Shown: positions 16,080 through 22,372 of the stretch, one piece after another
How positions within the stretch are numbered: the first letter of the stretch is position 1
Layout: each line of letters starts with the position of its first letter
NCBI GenBank assembly: GCA_026982355.1
Contig: JALSHG010000080.1
Span: 1 to 55,369 of the forward strand
Reading direction: 5' to 3'
From: Thermodesulfovibrio sp.
GTDB lineage: Bacteria; Nitrospirota; Thermodesulfovibrionia; UBA6902
Length of the DNA: 55,369 nt
Notes under the pieces: generated by a model
Databases searched by the model: none
What the model was told of the DNA's origin: nothing
The model's input: the letters and a program-made list of their open reading frames with translations, nothing else
Translations under genes and position numbers: made by a program

Positions 16080-16994
16080 CTATCTTATCTGATAAGTCAT
16101 TGACATGTTCTTGCCGTTTCTTATTATATCAAGATTGATCTTATTCATGCCCTTCAGCGCCGACATTGCCTGTATTGCGACCTCCGGGTTTGATATCTTA
16201 AGGCCGTTTATTCTTAAAAGGATGTCGCCGTTTCTCAAGCCGAGGCTGTGATACAGGCCCCCTGGCACAACCTCGCTGATGGAAAACCCCTCCTGCCTGC
16301 CGTCTTTGAAATTGGGCAGGAGCCTTGCGTCCGTCAGTATCTTTTCGGGGTTCTCAAGGGACTGCTGTACCTTGGCGCTGTCGAGAATATACTCCCTCTC
16401 TCCCACCTTCCGGGCAAATGACGCCCTTTGCCGTCCGGCTTTCCGGGGCCGGGGGGGGCGGCGTGCCGCCGGAGCGGAATTCAGATTCTCAAAGGGTATC
16501 GTCAGTGTATAAACAGCCGAATCCCTCTGCAGTTCAACGCTCGACCATCCGATCTTCGTGATCACCCCGTAGTTGAAGACCTTTTCACCGTACGCAAAGA
16601 CCTCCTGTCTGCCTGATGAAGCCTTGTCCTCGAAAACGGCATAGCTGCGCCTGCCGGGACCGGCCGCCGTGCCCACAAGCACGAGGTCGCTCAGCGGCCC
16701 GTACGGCTTCTTCGTATCCATTGACACTGCAATGGGCCTCAGCTTCATGGGACGGCCGAAGGGATTTTTCTCGAGGATGGCTGCATAATACATAATGTCC
16801 TTTTTCCCGGGCGCCGCGGCGCGGGATGATTTTTTTTCAACAGCAGGCAGATCTTTCTTTGAGAAAGAAACGCTGACTATGCTCCGTATCAACATCAGGA
16901 CGGAAATCAATATAAATGCAACAAGTAAGTAATTGACAAAATGGAATTTTTTCAGTGAAAATTCAAGCATTTTTATTAGCTTAAACGATTGCAT
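16080..16994 (-). CDS. gspC: Type II secretion protein GspC with PDZ domain
   Basis: Inner-membrane protein linking the platform to the secretin. A cytoplasmic N-terminus of about 20 residues precedes a membrane helix (VNYLLVAFILISVLMLI). A periplasmic homology region follows (ILEKNPFGRP; LVLVGTAAG), then a proline/arginine-rich linker and a C-terminal PDZ domain (FSISEVVPGGLYHSLGLRNGDILLRING, given here by its ends FSISEV and ILLRING). The start was set at ATG 16994; a TTG at 17006 is also possible. First gene of gspCDEF. Pseudopilin genes (gspG-K) and gspL/M are not in this window. Confidence 0.9.
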   Translation of the reverse strand: MQSFKLIKMLEFSLKKFHFVNYLLVAFILISVLMLIRSIVSVSFSKKDLPAVEKKSSRAAAPGKKDIMYYAAILEKNPFGRPMKLRPIAVSMDTKKPYGPLSDLVLVGTAAGPGRRSYAVFEDKASSGRQEVFAYGEKVFNYGVITKIGWSSVELQRDSAVYTLTIPFENLNSAPAARRPPRPRKAGRQRASFARKVGEREYILDSAKVQQSLENPEKILTDARLLPNFKDGRQEGFSISEVVPGGLYHSLGLRNGDILLRINGLKISNPEVAIQAMSALKGMNKINLDIIRNGKNMSMTYQIR

Positions 16995-17200
16995 GTTCTC
17001 TGTCAATGCGGGCGGTGTTTTCTTGCCGCCGCAGGGTCACCGGGGCTTTACAATTTGCGGGGTGTTTGATTAAACTTTTACCACAACAGCCCGGAATCAC
17101 GGGAATCTTCATGAACGGAATACCGCCGTGCTGTTCTCCGCGCCTGAGAAGGAGAGGAATTACCGGGGGTCGCGGGACTATTTCAAGGAGGTGTTTGGGA

Positions 17201-19117
17201 ATGTCTGATCAATGGAAATCAACCGACAGTGCAACACTGTCGGCAATCGGCGAGGCCCGGAAGGCCGGGATTGAAACCGTGTGGGACAGGTATCAGGCTC
17301 AGGTTCCGCAGTGCGGGTTCGGCGAGACAGGGCTCTGCTGCCGGCACTGCCTGCAGGGGCCCTGCAGGGTGGACCCCTTCGGCGAAGGAGCGCGCGCGGG
17401 TGTGTGCGGTGCGGATGCGGACGTAATGGTTGCAAGGGGTCTCTCAAGGGCGATCGCGGCAGGCACTGCATCACACGGCGGACATGCAAAGCACCTGGCA
17501 CACACCCTCCTGAAGTCGGCGAAAGGGGAAGCAGCGGATTATCCCCTGAAGGATGAGGAGAAATTAAAGACGGTGGCGGGAAGGACGGGAATAAAAACAG
17601 AGGGCAGGGATGCGCGGGAAATAGCGGTTGATCTCGCTGAAAAGGCGCTTCAGGAGTTTTCAGAAAAGGAATCCCCCCTCGTATGGGCCGCGGCGACTGT
17701 CACAAACGGCCGTGTCGAGACATTCACCAGGCTCGGCGTGGTGCCTGCCGGCATAGACAGCGCGGTGGCCGAGTCAATGCACAGGACCACCTACGGCGTG
17801 GATGCGGACCCTGTAAACATACTGCTCGGCGCCGTGAAATGCGCGCTTGCCGATTACGCGGCCTGCCACATGGCGACCGATATCGCCGACATACTCTTCG
17901 GGACCCCCCGGCCCGTGGTTACACGCGCAAACCTCGGGGTGATAAAAAGGGATGCGGTAAACATCGCCCTTCACGGGCACAACCCCCTTTTAAGCGACAT
18001 AATCGTGCAGGTTGCCGGCGAACGCGGGATGAAAGAGCTTGCAGTGGCCGCAGGTGCGTCAGGCGGTATAAACATAGTGGGTGTCTGCTGCACCGGCAAT
18101 GAAGTCATGATGCGGCACGGGATTCCGCTGGCCACAAGCTCGGTCTCGCAGGAGACGGCAATAGCGACAGGCGCGCTGGACGCGATGGTTGTTGATTACC
18201 AGTGCATAATGCCCGCGCTTGCAGGCGCCGCCGAATGCTATCATACCCGGTTGATAACAACCATGCGGATTGCAAAGATTCCGGGTGCACTGCATATCGG
18301 ATTTTCAGAGGCCGGGGCGCGGGACTGCGCGAAAGAGATTATCAATGCCGCAATAAATGCATTCAAAAAAAGGGACCCTGCAAAGATAAACATACCCGAT
18401 ATATCAGGCCCAGCCTTTGGCGGCTTTTCAACCGAGGCGATTCTTTCGGCGCTTTCGCTTGTAAATAAAGAAGATCCTCTTAAACCACTTACGGACAACA
18501 TTGCTTCAGGCAATATCTACGGCGTATGCCTTTTTGCAGGCTGCAACAATGTCAAGATATCCCAGGATGCCAATTACACGGCCATGGTAACCGAACTTGT
18601 GAAGAACAATGTCCTCATTCTCGCCACAGGCTGCGCCTCCGGCGCATTTGCAAGGCACGGGTTTATGACGCAGGAGGCAACCGGGAAATATGCCGGGGAC
18701 GGACTGAAGGCCGTCCTTACGGCGGTAGGTCGGGCCGCGGGACTTGACGGCCCCCTGCCGCCCGTCCTGCACATGGGTTCGTGTGTAGACAACTCAAGGG
18801 CGGTGGATATCGCGGTGGCGATTGCGGACAAACTGGGGGTTGATCTGGATAAGCTGCCCGTCGTCGCCTCGGCGCCGGAGCCGGTGACGGAAAAGGCCGT
18901 TGCCATCGGCACATGGGCGGTTGCTGCAGGGCTTCCCACTCATCTCGGTGTTGTGCCGCCCGTCCTCGGAAGCAGGACCGTCACCGGGGTGCTGACATCC
19001 ACGGCAAAGGAACTGTTCGGCGGCTATTTTATTATTGAAACCGATCCTCTGAAGGCAGCGGGGAAACTCCTCTCCGTGCTCGGTGAAAGACGCAGGGGAC
19101 TCGGTCTCGGCTCGTGA
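17201..19117 (+). CDS. cooS: Anaerobic Ni-Fe carbon monoxide dehydrogenase, catalytic subunit
   Basis: Oxidises CO to CO2 and delivers electrons to ferredoxin (638 aa). All cluster ligands of the family are in place: D-cluster C38 and C46; B-cluster C47, C50, C55, C69; Ni-containing C-cluster H260, C297, C335, C448, C478, C528; and the proton-relay lysine K565 in PVTEKAVAIGTW. The start at 17201 follows a strong AAGGAGGTG; the open frame runs further upstream without family similarity. A ferredoxin gene follows ten bases later. No acetyl-CoA synthase or CooC maturation gene lies in the window, so the role is CO oxidation or CO2 reduction linked to ferredoxin rather than a visible Wood-Ljungdahl cluster. 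Confidence 0.97.
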   Translation: MSDQWKSTDSATLSAIGEARKAGIETVWDRYQAQVPQCGFGETGLCCRHCLQGPCRVDPFGEGARAGVCGADADVMVARGLSRAIAAGTASHGGHAKHLAHTLLKSAKGEAADYPLKDEEKLKTVAGRTGIKTEGRDAREIAVDLAEKALQEFSEKESPLVWAAATVTNGRVETFTRLGVVPAGIDSAVAESMHRTTYGVDADPVNILLGAVKCALADYAACHMATDIADILFGTPRPVVTRANLGVIKRDAVNIALHGHNPLLSDIIVQVAGERGMKELAVAAGASGGINIVGVCCTGNEVMMRHGIPLATSSVSQETAIATGALDAMVVDYQCIMPALAGAAECYHTRLITTMRIAKIPGALHIGFSEAGARDCAKEIINAAINAFKKRDPAKINIPDISGPAFGGFSTEAILSALSLVNKEDPLKPLTDNIASGNIYGVCLFAGCNNVKISQDANYTAMVTELVKNNVLILATGCASGAFARHGFMTQEATGKYAGDGLKAVLTAVGRAAGLDGPLPPVLHMGSCVDNSRAVDIAVAIADKLGVDLDKLPVVASAPEPVTEKAVAIGTWAVAAGLPTHLGVVPPVLGSRTVTGVLTSTAKELFGGYFIIETDPLKAAGKLLSVLGERRRGLGLGS

Positions 19118-19127
19118 GGGGGTTGAA

Positions 19128-19613
19128 ATGAAACAGATATTCGTAAGACCGGACAGGTGCATGGCCTGCAGGGGCTGCGAGACAGCCTGCGCGGTCCGGC
19201 ACTCGGCGGATAAAACACTGTTTTCCGCGGTGCTCCAGAGCCCGCCGCCGATGAAGAGGCTGTTTGTCGAGGCCGCCGGAGGCCTGAGGATGCCTGTAAT
19301 ATGCAGGCACTGCGAGGATGCGCCGTGCCTGAGGGCCTGTATAAGCGGCTGTCTCTACAGGGATGATCACGGCTTTGTAAGGAGAAGAAAAGAGCGGTGC
19401 ATCGGCTGCTGGACATGCATTATGCTCTGTCCCTTCGGTGTTATAACAAGGGATAAGGAAAAACACATAGCGGTCAAGTGCGACCGCTGCCACAAGCTCG
19501 ATATACCCGCCTGTGTAAATGCCTGTCCCACGCGCGCCCTGGTCATGGCGGCACCGGAAGAGGTGGCGGCGGACAGGAGGCGGAAGGCGGTCCTCGCCGA
19601 ATCCGGGGGCTGA
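19128..19613 (+). CDS. cooF: CooF-like four-cluster ferredoxin
   Basis: Electron-transfer protein (161 aa) of the DmsB/HycB/CooF family, expected to take electrons from CooS. Four cysteine groups are seen: CMACRGCETAC (11-21), CRHCEDAPCLRAC, CIGCWTCIMLC and CDRCHKLDIPACVNAC. The last is extended, as in the family. The start follows GAGGGGG after the cooS stop, ten bases away; an in-frame start inside cooS is less likely. In many genomes the next gene is a FAD/NAD oxidoreductase; here that gene is 2.8 kb away. Confidence 0.92.
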   Translation: MKQIFVRPDRCMACRGCETACAVRHSADKTLFSAVLQSPPPMKRLFVEAAGGLRMPVICRHCEDAPCLRACISGCLYRDDHGFVRRRKERCIGCWTCIMLCPFGVITRDKEKHIAVKCDRCHKLDIPACVNACPTRALVMAAPEEVAADRRRKAVLAESGG

Positions 19614-19621
19614 GTTCCCGG

Positions 19622-19655
19622 GGGGCGGCGGTTTTATGCAACCGCAGTGTTAATC
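19622..19655. repeat. Degenerate palindromic half-element after cooF
   Basis: GGGCGGCGGTTTTATGCAACCGCAGTGTTAA resembles the inverted terminus (GGCGGTTTTTATGC...TAAGG) of the family, but is diverged. It lies just behind the cooF stop, where it could help termination. Confidence 0.4.
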
Positions 19656-19808
19656 CGGAAAGTTGGGAAATGAATCTGAAACCGGGCCTATGAATAAAGT
19701 TGAAACTCGACCGTCTATCTGATTAGTTTTTTTCTCCGGGCCGGTTTATTTCGCAGGTGCATGACCTTATATAACCTGAATTGAGCGATTTATATTTCAT
19801 AAAGACGC

Positions 19809-19955
19809 GCAAGGCGGTTGAAAAGATGCATGGCGATACCTTTACGCAGCCTTTTCCCGGCTTTGAAAATTATTCACCTGTCAGGTGAATAACTGATATG
19901 GCAATAAGATGATTCAAAAATCTTATCGCGTTATGCATTTTTGAAACCGCCTTGC
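19809..19955. repeat. MITE-like long palindrome
   Basis: The ends GCAAGGCGGTTGAAAAGATG (from 19809) and, inverted, GCAAGGCGGTTTCAAAAATG (from 19955) match at 20 of 23 positions. The exact middle holds a perfect 11-base inverted repeat, TTATTCACCTG-T-CAGGTGAATAA (19870-19892). The whole could extrude as a cruciform. It has the form of a miniature inverted-repeat element, but no target duplication is evident and no second copy is seen here. Confidence 0.6.
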
Positions 19956-20070
19956 ACATCCGAGCATGCAGGAATCGCTTTCAGGTATAATATACCCGCC
20001 GGGAACCTGAAAACGAATTTTCCACGGAGGAATTGATCAGCAGGGGCGAAATATTCCTGCTTTATTGAGA

Positions 20071-20793
20071 CTATCCCTGAGGTTCTTTTTTCTTTCTTCT
20101 GAGATTGAGACCGGCCAAAACGGCTATGCCGATTCCGAAAAGGAGCTGACCGGCTGGCTCGGGTACAAGTACGGCTGGTTGAGTTATAAATTCATTACGG
20201 AATGCAGGGCCATATCCAAGGGAACTAACATATCCCGCTTCTGCGTAGCCATGAGAAGAAGAATTGAGGGTTATTGTATTCCTGATCCAAATTTGATTCA
20301 GCCCATCGGGAAGATTTATCCATGCGGTGTAGTTATTCCGATACAAACGGTATACATCGGTTAGCTGACCCAGGTCATTGTCTCCCCTGCTGGTTCCGAT
20401 AGCAATACTGCCGGTTATCCAGGGAGAATCCCACCAATAACCGGAAATCCGTCTATATCCCAAATCTCCTTTAACCTGGACGATATCAACTCCAATGCCG
20501 GTAACGAGAAAATCAAAACTTAATGTTTTCTCACGAGTTGAGACTGAATTGACATATAGTTCATGATTTTTTTCCCAGACTCCGAATTCGTTATCGTAGT
20601 ATCCGGTGCCGATATCTATATTGTCTATATTTACATTTTCAGCATTAACCAATTGCCAGTCTGACAACATCAAATGGTCAAATTGATATGTACCGCCTGC
20701 AAAGAGGTCACTCAAAGAAATTGCATCTGTCGTACTTGACAGCCCAAACATTAACAACCCCCATGCCAACCCTGCCAAAAGTTTATTTTTCAT
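20071..20793 (-). CDS. PEP-CTERM sorting-signal exported protein
   Basis: Secreted protein (240 aa). It has a signal peptide (MKNKLLAGLAWGLLMFGLSS, cleavage after about residue 24) and the tripartite C-terminal sorting tag VPEPA, hydrophobic helix (GQLLFGIGIAVLAGLNL), then RRKKK. This is the PEP-CTERM signal handled by exosortase in bacteria that make extracellular polysaccharide. The middle is rich in aromatic residues, Asn and Gly, as in surface proteins, and has no recognised domain. The start follows GGAGGG. No exosortase gene is in the window. Codon use and A/T content differ from the adjacent cooS and cooF, suggesting later arrival. Confidence 0.88.
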   Translation of the reverse strand: MKNKLLAGLAWGLLMFGLSSTTDAISLSDLFAGGTYQFDHLMLSDWQLVNAENVNIDNIDIGTGYYDNEFGVWEKNHELYVNSVSTREKTLSFDFLVTGIGVDIVQVKGDLGYRRISGYWWDSPWITGSIAIGTSRGDNDLGQLTDVYRLYRNNYTAWINLPDGLNQIWIRNTITLNSSSHGYAEAGYVSSLGYGPAFRNEFITQPAVLVPEPAGQLLFGIGIAVLAGLNLRRKKKEPQG

Positions 20794-20872
20794 TTTTTCC
20801 CTCCTTCTTCGGCACTCCCGAAAAAAATAAAATGACACGATAAATTCATTTCTCTTCGGAACCCTCTCACAC

Positions 20873-20959
20873 TTACGCCTCCGGTCTCCATTTCCAAACC
20901 ACCTGGTATATCCCTAAAATCAGCATTGACATAATACCTGTTCTCTTCCGTCTCTTCAT
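20873..20959 (-). CDS. Possible 28-aa basic membrane peptide
   Basis: MKRRKRTGIMSMLILGIYQV is followed by a short tryptophan-containing end. A positively charged head and a hydrophobic stretch suggest a membrane micro-protein or a leader peptide. The start has an excellent ribosome-binding site (AGGAGGGG). It lies 80 bases ahead of the PEP-CTERM gene on the same strand. Only the ribosome-binding site and amino-acid pattern support it. Confidence 0.35.
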   Translation of the reverse strand: MKRRKRTGIMSMLILGIYQVVWKWRPEA

Positions 20960-20981
20960 AATCCCCTCCTGTTTTTTTTCG

Positions 20982-21037
20982 AAAAAATATAACCTGCCGA
21001 TTTCTTCATCATCAGTTTCTGCTCAGCGCTCGGCAGG
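20982..21037 (-). terminator. Possible reverse-strand terminator
   Basis: On the reverse strand CCTGCCGA and TCGGCAGG (20993-21000 and 21030-21037) pair perfectly over eight bases around a 29-base loop, followed by TTATATTTTTT. It would end a transcript containing the 46-aa frame just upstream. The loop is long, so this is tentative. Confidence 0.35.
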
Positions 21038-21047
21038 ACGATATTTT

Positions 21048-21188
21048 TCACAACACCCTGCAGGGGATCGATATGATTTCGTGAGAATCTTCATGCCGGC
21101 AGCGGACGCATCCTGATTGATCGGCATATTGACGCAGAAGTCTTTCCGTTGCTGATGAGTCCTGAGATGGTGTCAGTTCAGTTTGCAT
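21048..21188 (-). CDS. Possible 46-aa protein, function unknown
   Basis: A short frame beginning MQTELTPSQDSSATERLLRQ and containing CVRCRHED, a CxxC next to basic and acidic residues. GGGGAC lies eight bases before the ATG, and a terminator-like hairpin follows the stop. I do not recognise it. It may be a real small protein or the remnant of a gene that once filled this accessory region. Confidence 0.3.
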   Translation of the reverse strand: MQTELTPSQDSSATERLLRQYADQSGCVRCRHEDSHEIISIPCRVL

Positions 21189-21299
21189 GAAAACCGTCCC
21201 CTGCAAAAAAAACTGTTGCTGAATCGGGAAGAACCGAAAATATGGATTCTGTTATACAACATGAAACCGTATTTGTCAATGGGAGTCAGCGCCGATAGG

Positions 21300-21352
21300 T
21301 TACCCTTAATGCCTGCATAAGCAGGCGGTGTTTTTATGCCACTGTAAGGTTA
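21300..21352. repeat. Palindromic element, copy 6 (short)
   Basis: CCTTAATGCCTGCATAA (21304) and, inverted, TTATGCCACTGTAAGG (to 21349) flank a very short centre with GCAGGCGGTG. Its right half is part of the 165-base direct repeat that borders the toxin-antitoxin pair. Confidence 0.8.
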
Positions 21353-21488
21353 CGTCCGTGAGTTGGCGTTTTTGTAACAGTCCGGCCCCTTCCTGCCGGG
21401 GGACTGACGGCGCGTTGGTTTTTGGAGGGAAGATTCCGGATCATGCACGGAATAACGGAAACCGGGAACGGCTGCTCCCCGGGCGACT
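21324..21488 (+). repeat. 165-bp direct repeat, left copy
   Basis: Matches 22082-22246 without gaps at 161 of 165 positions by eye. It consists of the right end of a palindromic element (GGCGGTGTTTTTATGCCAC) plus about 135 bases of tail. The tail contains inverted repeats (CAGTCC/GGACTG; ATTCCG/CGGAAT). The two copies bracket the antitoxin and toxin genes. Confidence 0.93.
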
Positions 21489-21494
21489 CTCCCG

Positions 21495-21523
21495 TTGACA
21501 TTTCAAATGTCGGAAAGTATACT
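21495..21523 (+). promoter_or_regulatory. Consensus promoter with palindromic operator, antitoxin gene
   Basis: TTGACA (21495-21500), 17 bases, TATACT (21518-21523) form an almost perfect sigma70 promoter. A palindrome GACATTTCAAATGTC (21497-21511) overlaps the -35 box and spacer. Type II antitoxins usually repress their own operon, so this is the likely operator. It starts seven bases after the left direct repeat. Confidence 0.75.
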
Positions 21524-21558
21524 GGATTTATCAATGAATATACTGAAAGGTGTTTGTT

Positions 21559-21765
21559 ATGAATTCCAAACTCAAAGCAACCATCACAAAAGAGACCCCT
21601 AAAAGTATCCACCTGGAAATAAACAAAGATACCTTTGAGACATTTTGTGACGCAGCCGGTCTTTACAGGAAGGAGTTCCTCAAACTTCTTGACCTCTCGG
21701 AGGAAGATCATAAGAAGGGACGTGTTACCAGAAGAAAATCACTTTCCGAGCTTCTTGAGAAATAG
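21559..21765 (+). CDS. Antitoxin of RelE/ParE-type toxin-antitoxin module
   Basis: A 68-aa charged protein (MNSKLKATITKETPKSIHLE) without a recognised fold. It is identified mainly by position: the stop TAG is followed at once by the toxin ATG. The first 25 residues could form a beta-strand DNA-binding part, and the lysine/glutamate-rich C-terminus the toxin-neutralising helix (RRKSLSELLEK). The ATG at 21559 is preferred over a GTG at 21550. It lies downstream of a near-consensus promoter and operator. Confidence 0.75.
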   Translation: MNSKLKATITKETPKSIHLEINKDTFETFCDAAGLYRKEFLKLLDLSEEDHKKGRVTRRKSLSELLEK

Positions 21766-22041
21766 ATGGAAATATCCACTACCGAAACCTTCGATAAACT
21801 CTTCAAAGAACTCCCCAAAGCCATCCGGAAAAAAGCCGTAAAAAAGACGGAACTTTTTAAAAACGATCCATTTCATCCTTCTCTCCGGATTGAAAAGCTG
21901 CATCCCAAAGGGCATCAGGTCTGGAGCTTTCGGGTGGATATCTCCTACCGAATTGTATTTAAGTTCATTGCAACCAATCATGCTGAACTTCGCTTTATAG
22001 GGCATCATAATCAGATATATAATTATGATATCTTCAAATAA
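21766..22041 (+). CDS. RelE/ParE-superfamily toxin
   Basis: A 91-aa protein with the compact mRNA-interferase fold pattern: two N-terminal helices (TFDKLFKELPKAIRKKAVKK), HPSLRIEKL, then strands VWSFRVDISYRIVFKF and LRFIGHHNQIYNY. The arginine in SYRIVF and the HHNQIY segment correspond to catalytic-site regions of RelE/YafQ/HigB relatives. It probably cleaves mRNA at the ribosome when the antitoxin is degraded; a gyrase-targeting ParE-like action cannot be excluded. It starts directly at the antitoxin stop. A palindromic element follows its own stop without a gap. Confidence 0.88.
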   Translation: MEISTTETFDKLFKELPKAIRKKAVKKTELFKNDPFHPSLRIEKLHPKGHQVWSFRVDISYRIVFKFIATNHAELRFIGHHNQIYNYDIFK

Positions 22042-22111
22042 CCCTTAATGTTGCATAAACGGGCATGCTCTCCTGTCCGCGGGCGGTGTTTTTATGCCAC
22101 TGTAAGGTTAC
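22041..22111. repeat. Palindromic element, copy 7
   Basis: CCTTAATGTTGCATAA (22044) and, inverted, TTATGCCACTGTAAGG (to 22107) flank CTCTCCTGTCCGCGGGCGGTG. It begins at the toxin stop codon. Its right half is the start of the right direct repeat. Confidence 0.88.
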
Positions 22112-22246
22112 GTCCGTGAGTTGGCGTCTTTGTAACAGTCCGGTCTCTTCCTGCCGGGGGACTGACGGCGCGTTGGTTTTTGGAGGGAAGATTCCGGATC
22201 ATGCACGGAATAACGGAAACCGGGAACGGCTGCTCCCCGGGCGGCT
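22082..22246 (+). repeat. 165-bp direct repeat, right copy
   Basis: Second copy of 21324-21488, four substitutions apart and without gaps. Three of the differences fall in unpaired or loop positions of the possible hairpins. Recombination between the copies would remove the 758-base segment carrying the toxin-antitoxin genes. Confidence 0.93.
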
Positions 22247-22277
22247 CATTAGTATCTGCTGTATCTTTGTGATACAA

Positions 22278-22350
22278 TAAACCTTGATGATACGGAAAAG
22301 CGGCGGGGTCTCCCGTCCGTCTGCCGGTGTTTCCATGACGCTGCAGGATT
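22278..22350. repeat. Degenerate palindromic element before FAD oxidoreductase
   Basis: AAACCTTGATGATACGGA at the left and GGTGTTTCCATGACGCTGCAGG at the right keep the outline of the family (GGTGTTTTTATGCCACTGTAAGG), but many bases differ. It fills the leader of the oxidoreductase gene. Confidence 0.5.
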
Positions 22351-22372
22351 TGATAAACGGAGGATATTTTCG

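Larger units (their letters stand above)
19614..20070. other. Non-coding stretch with long palindrome
   Basis: About 455 bases without a gene between cooF and the PEP-CTERM gene. It is more A/T-rich than its surroundings. It contains a degenerate palindromic terminus near 19635 and a roughly 147-base imperfect palindrome (19809-19955). Nothing else is recognisable. Confidence 0.6.
20794..21558. other. Accessory gap between PEP-CTERM gene and toxin-antitoxin pair
   Basis: About 765 bases with no large gene. It holds two possible reverse-strand micro-genes (20873-20959, 21048-21188) with a terminator-like hairpin between them, a palindromic element (21300-21352), the left 165-base direct repeat (21324-21488) and the antitoxin promoter (21495-21523). 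Confidence 0.55.

Noticed and set aside
20960-21300. Cyclic-di-GMP (GEMM) riboswitch upstream of the PEP-CTERM gene
   Set aside because: The conserved core of the motif could not be found on the reverse strand.
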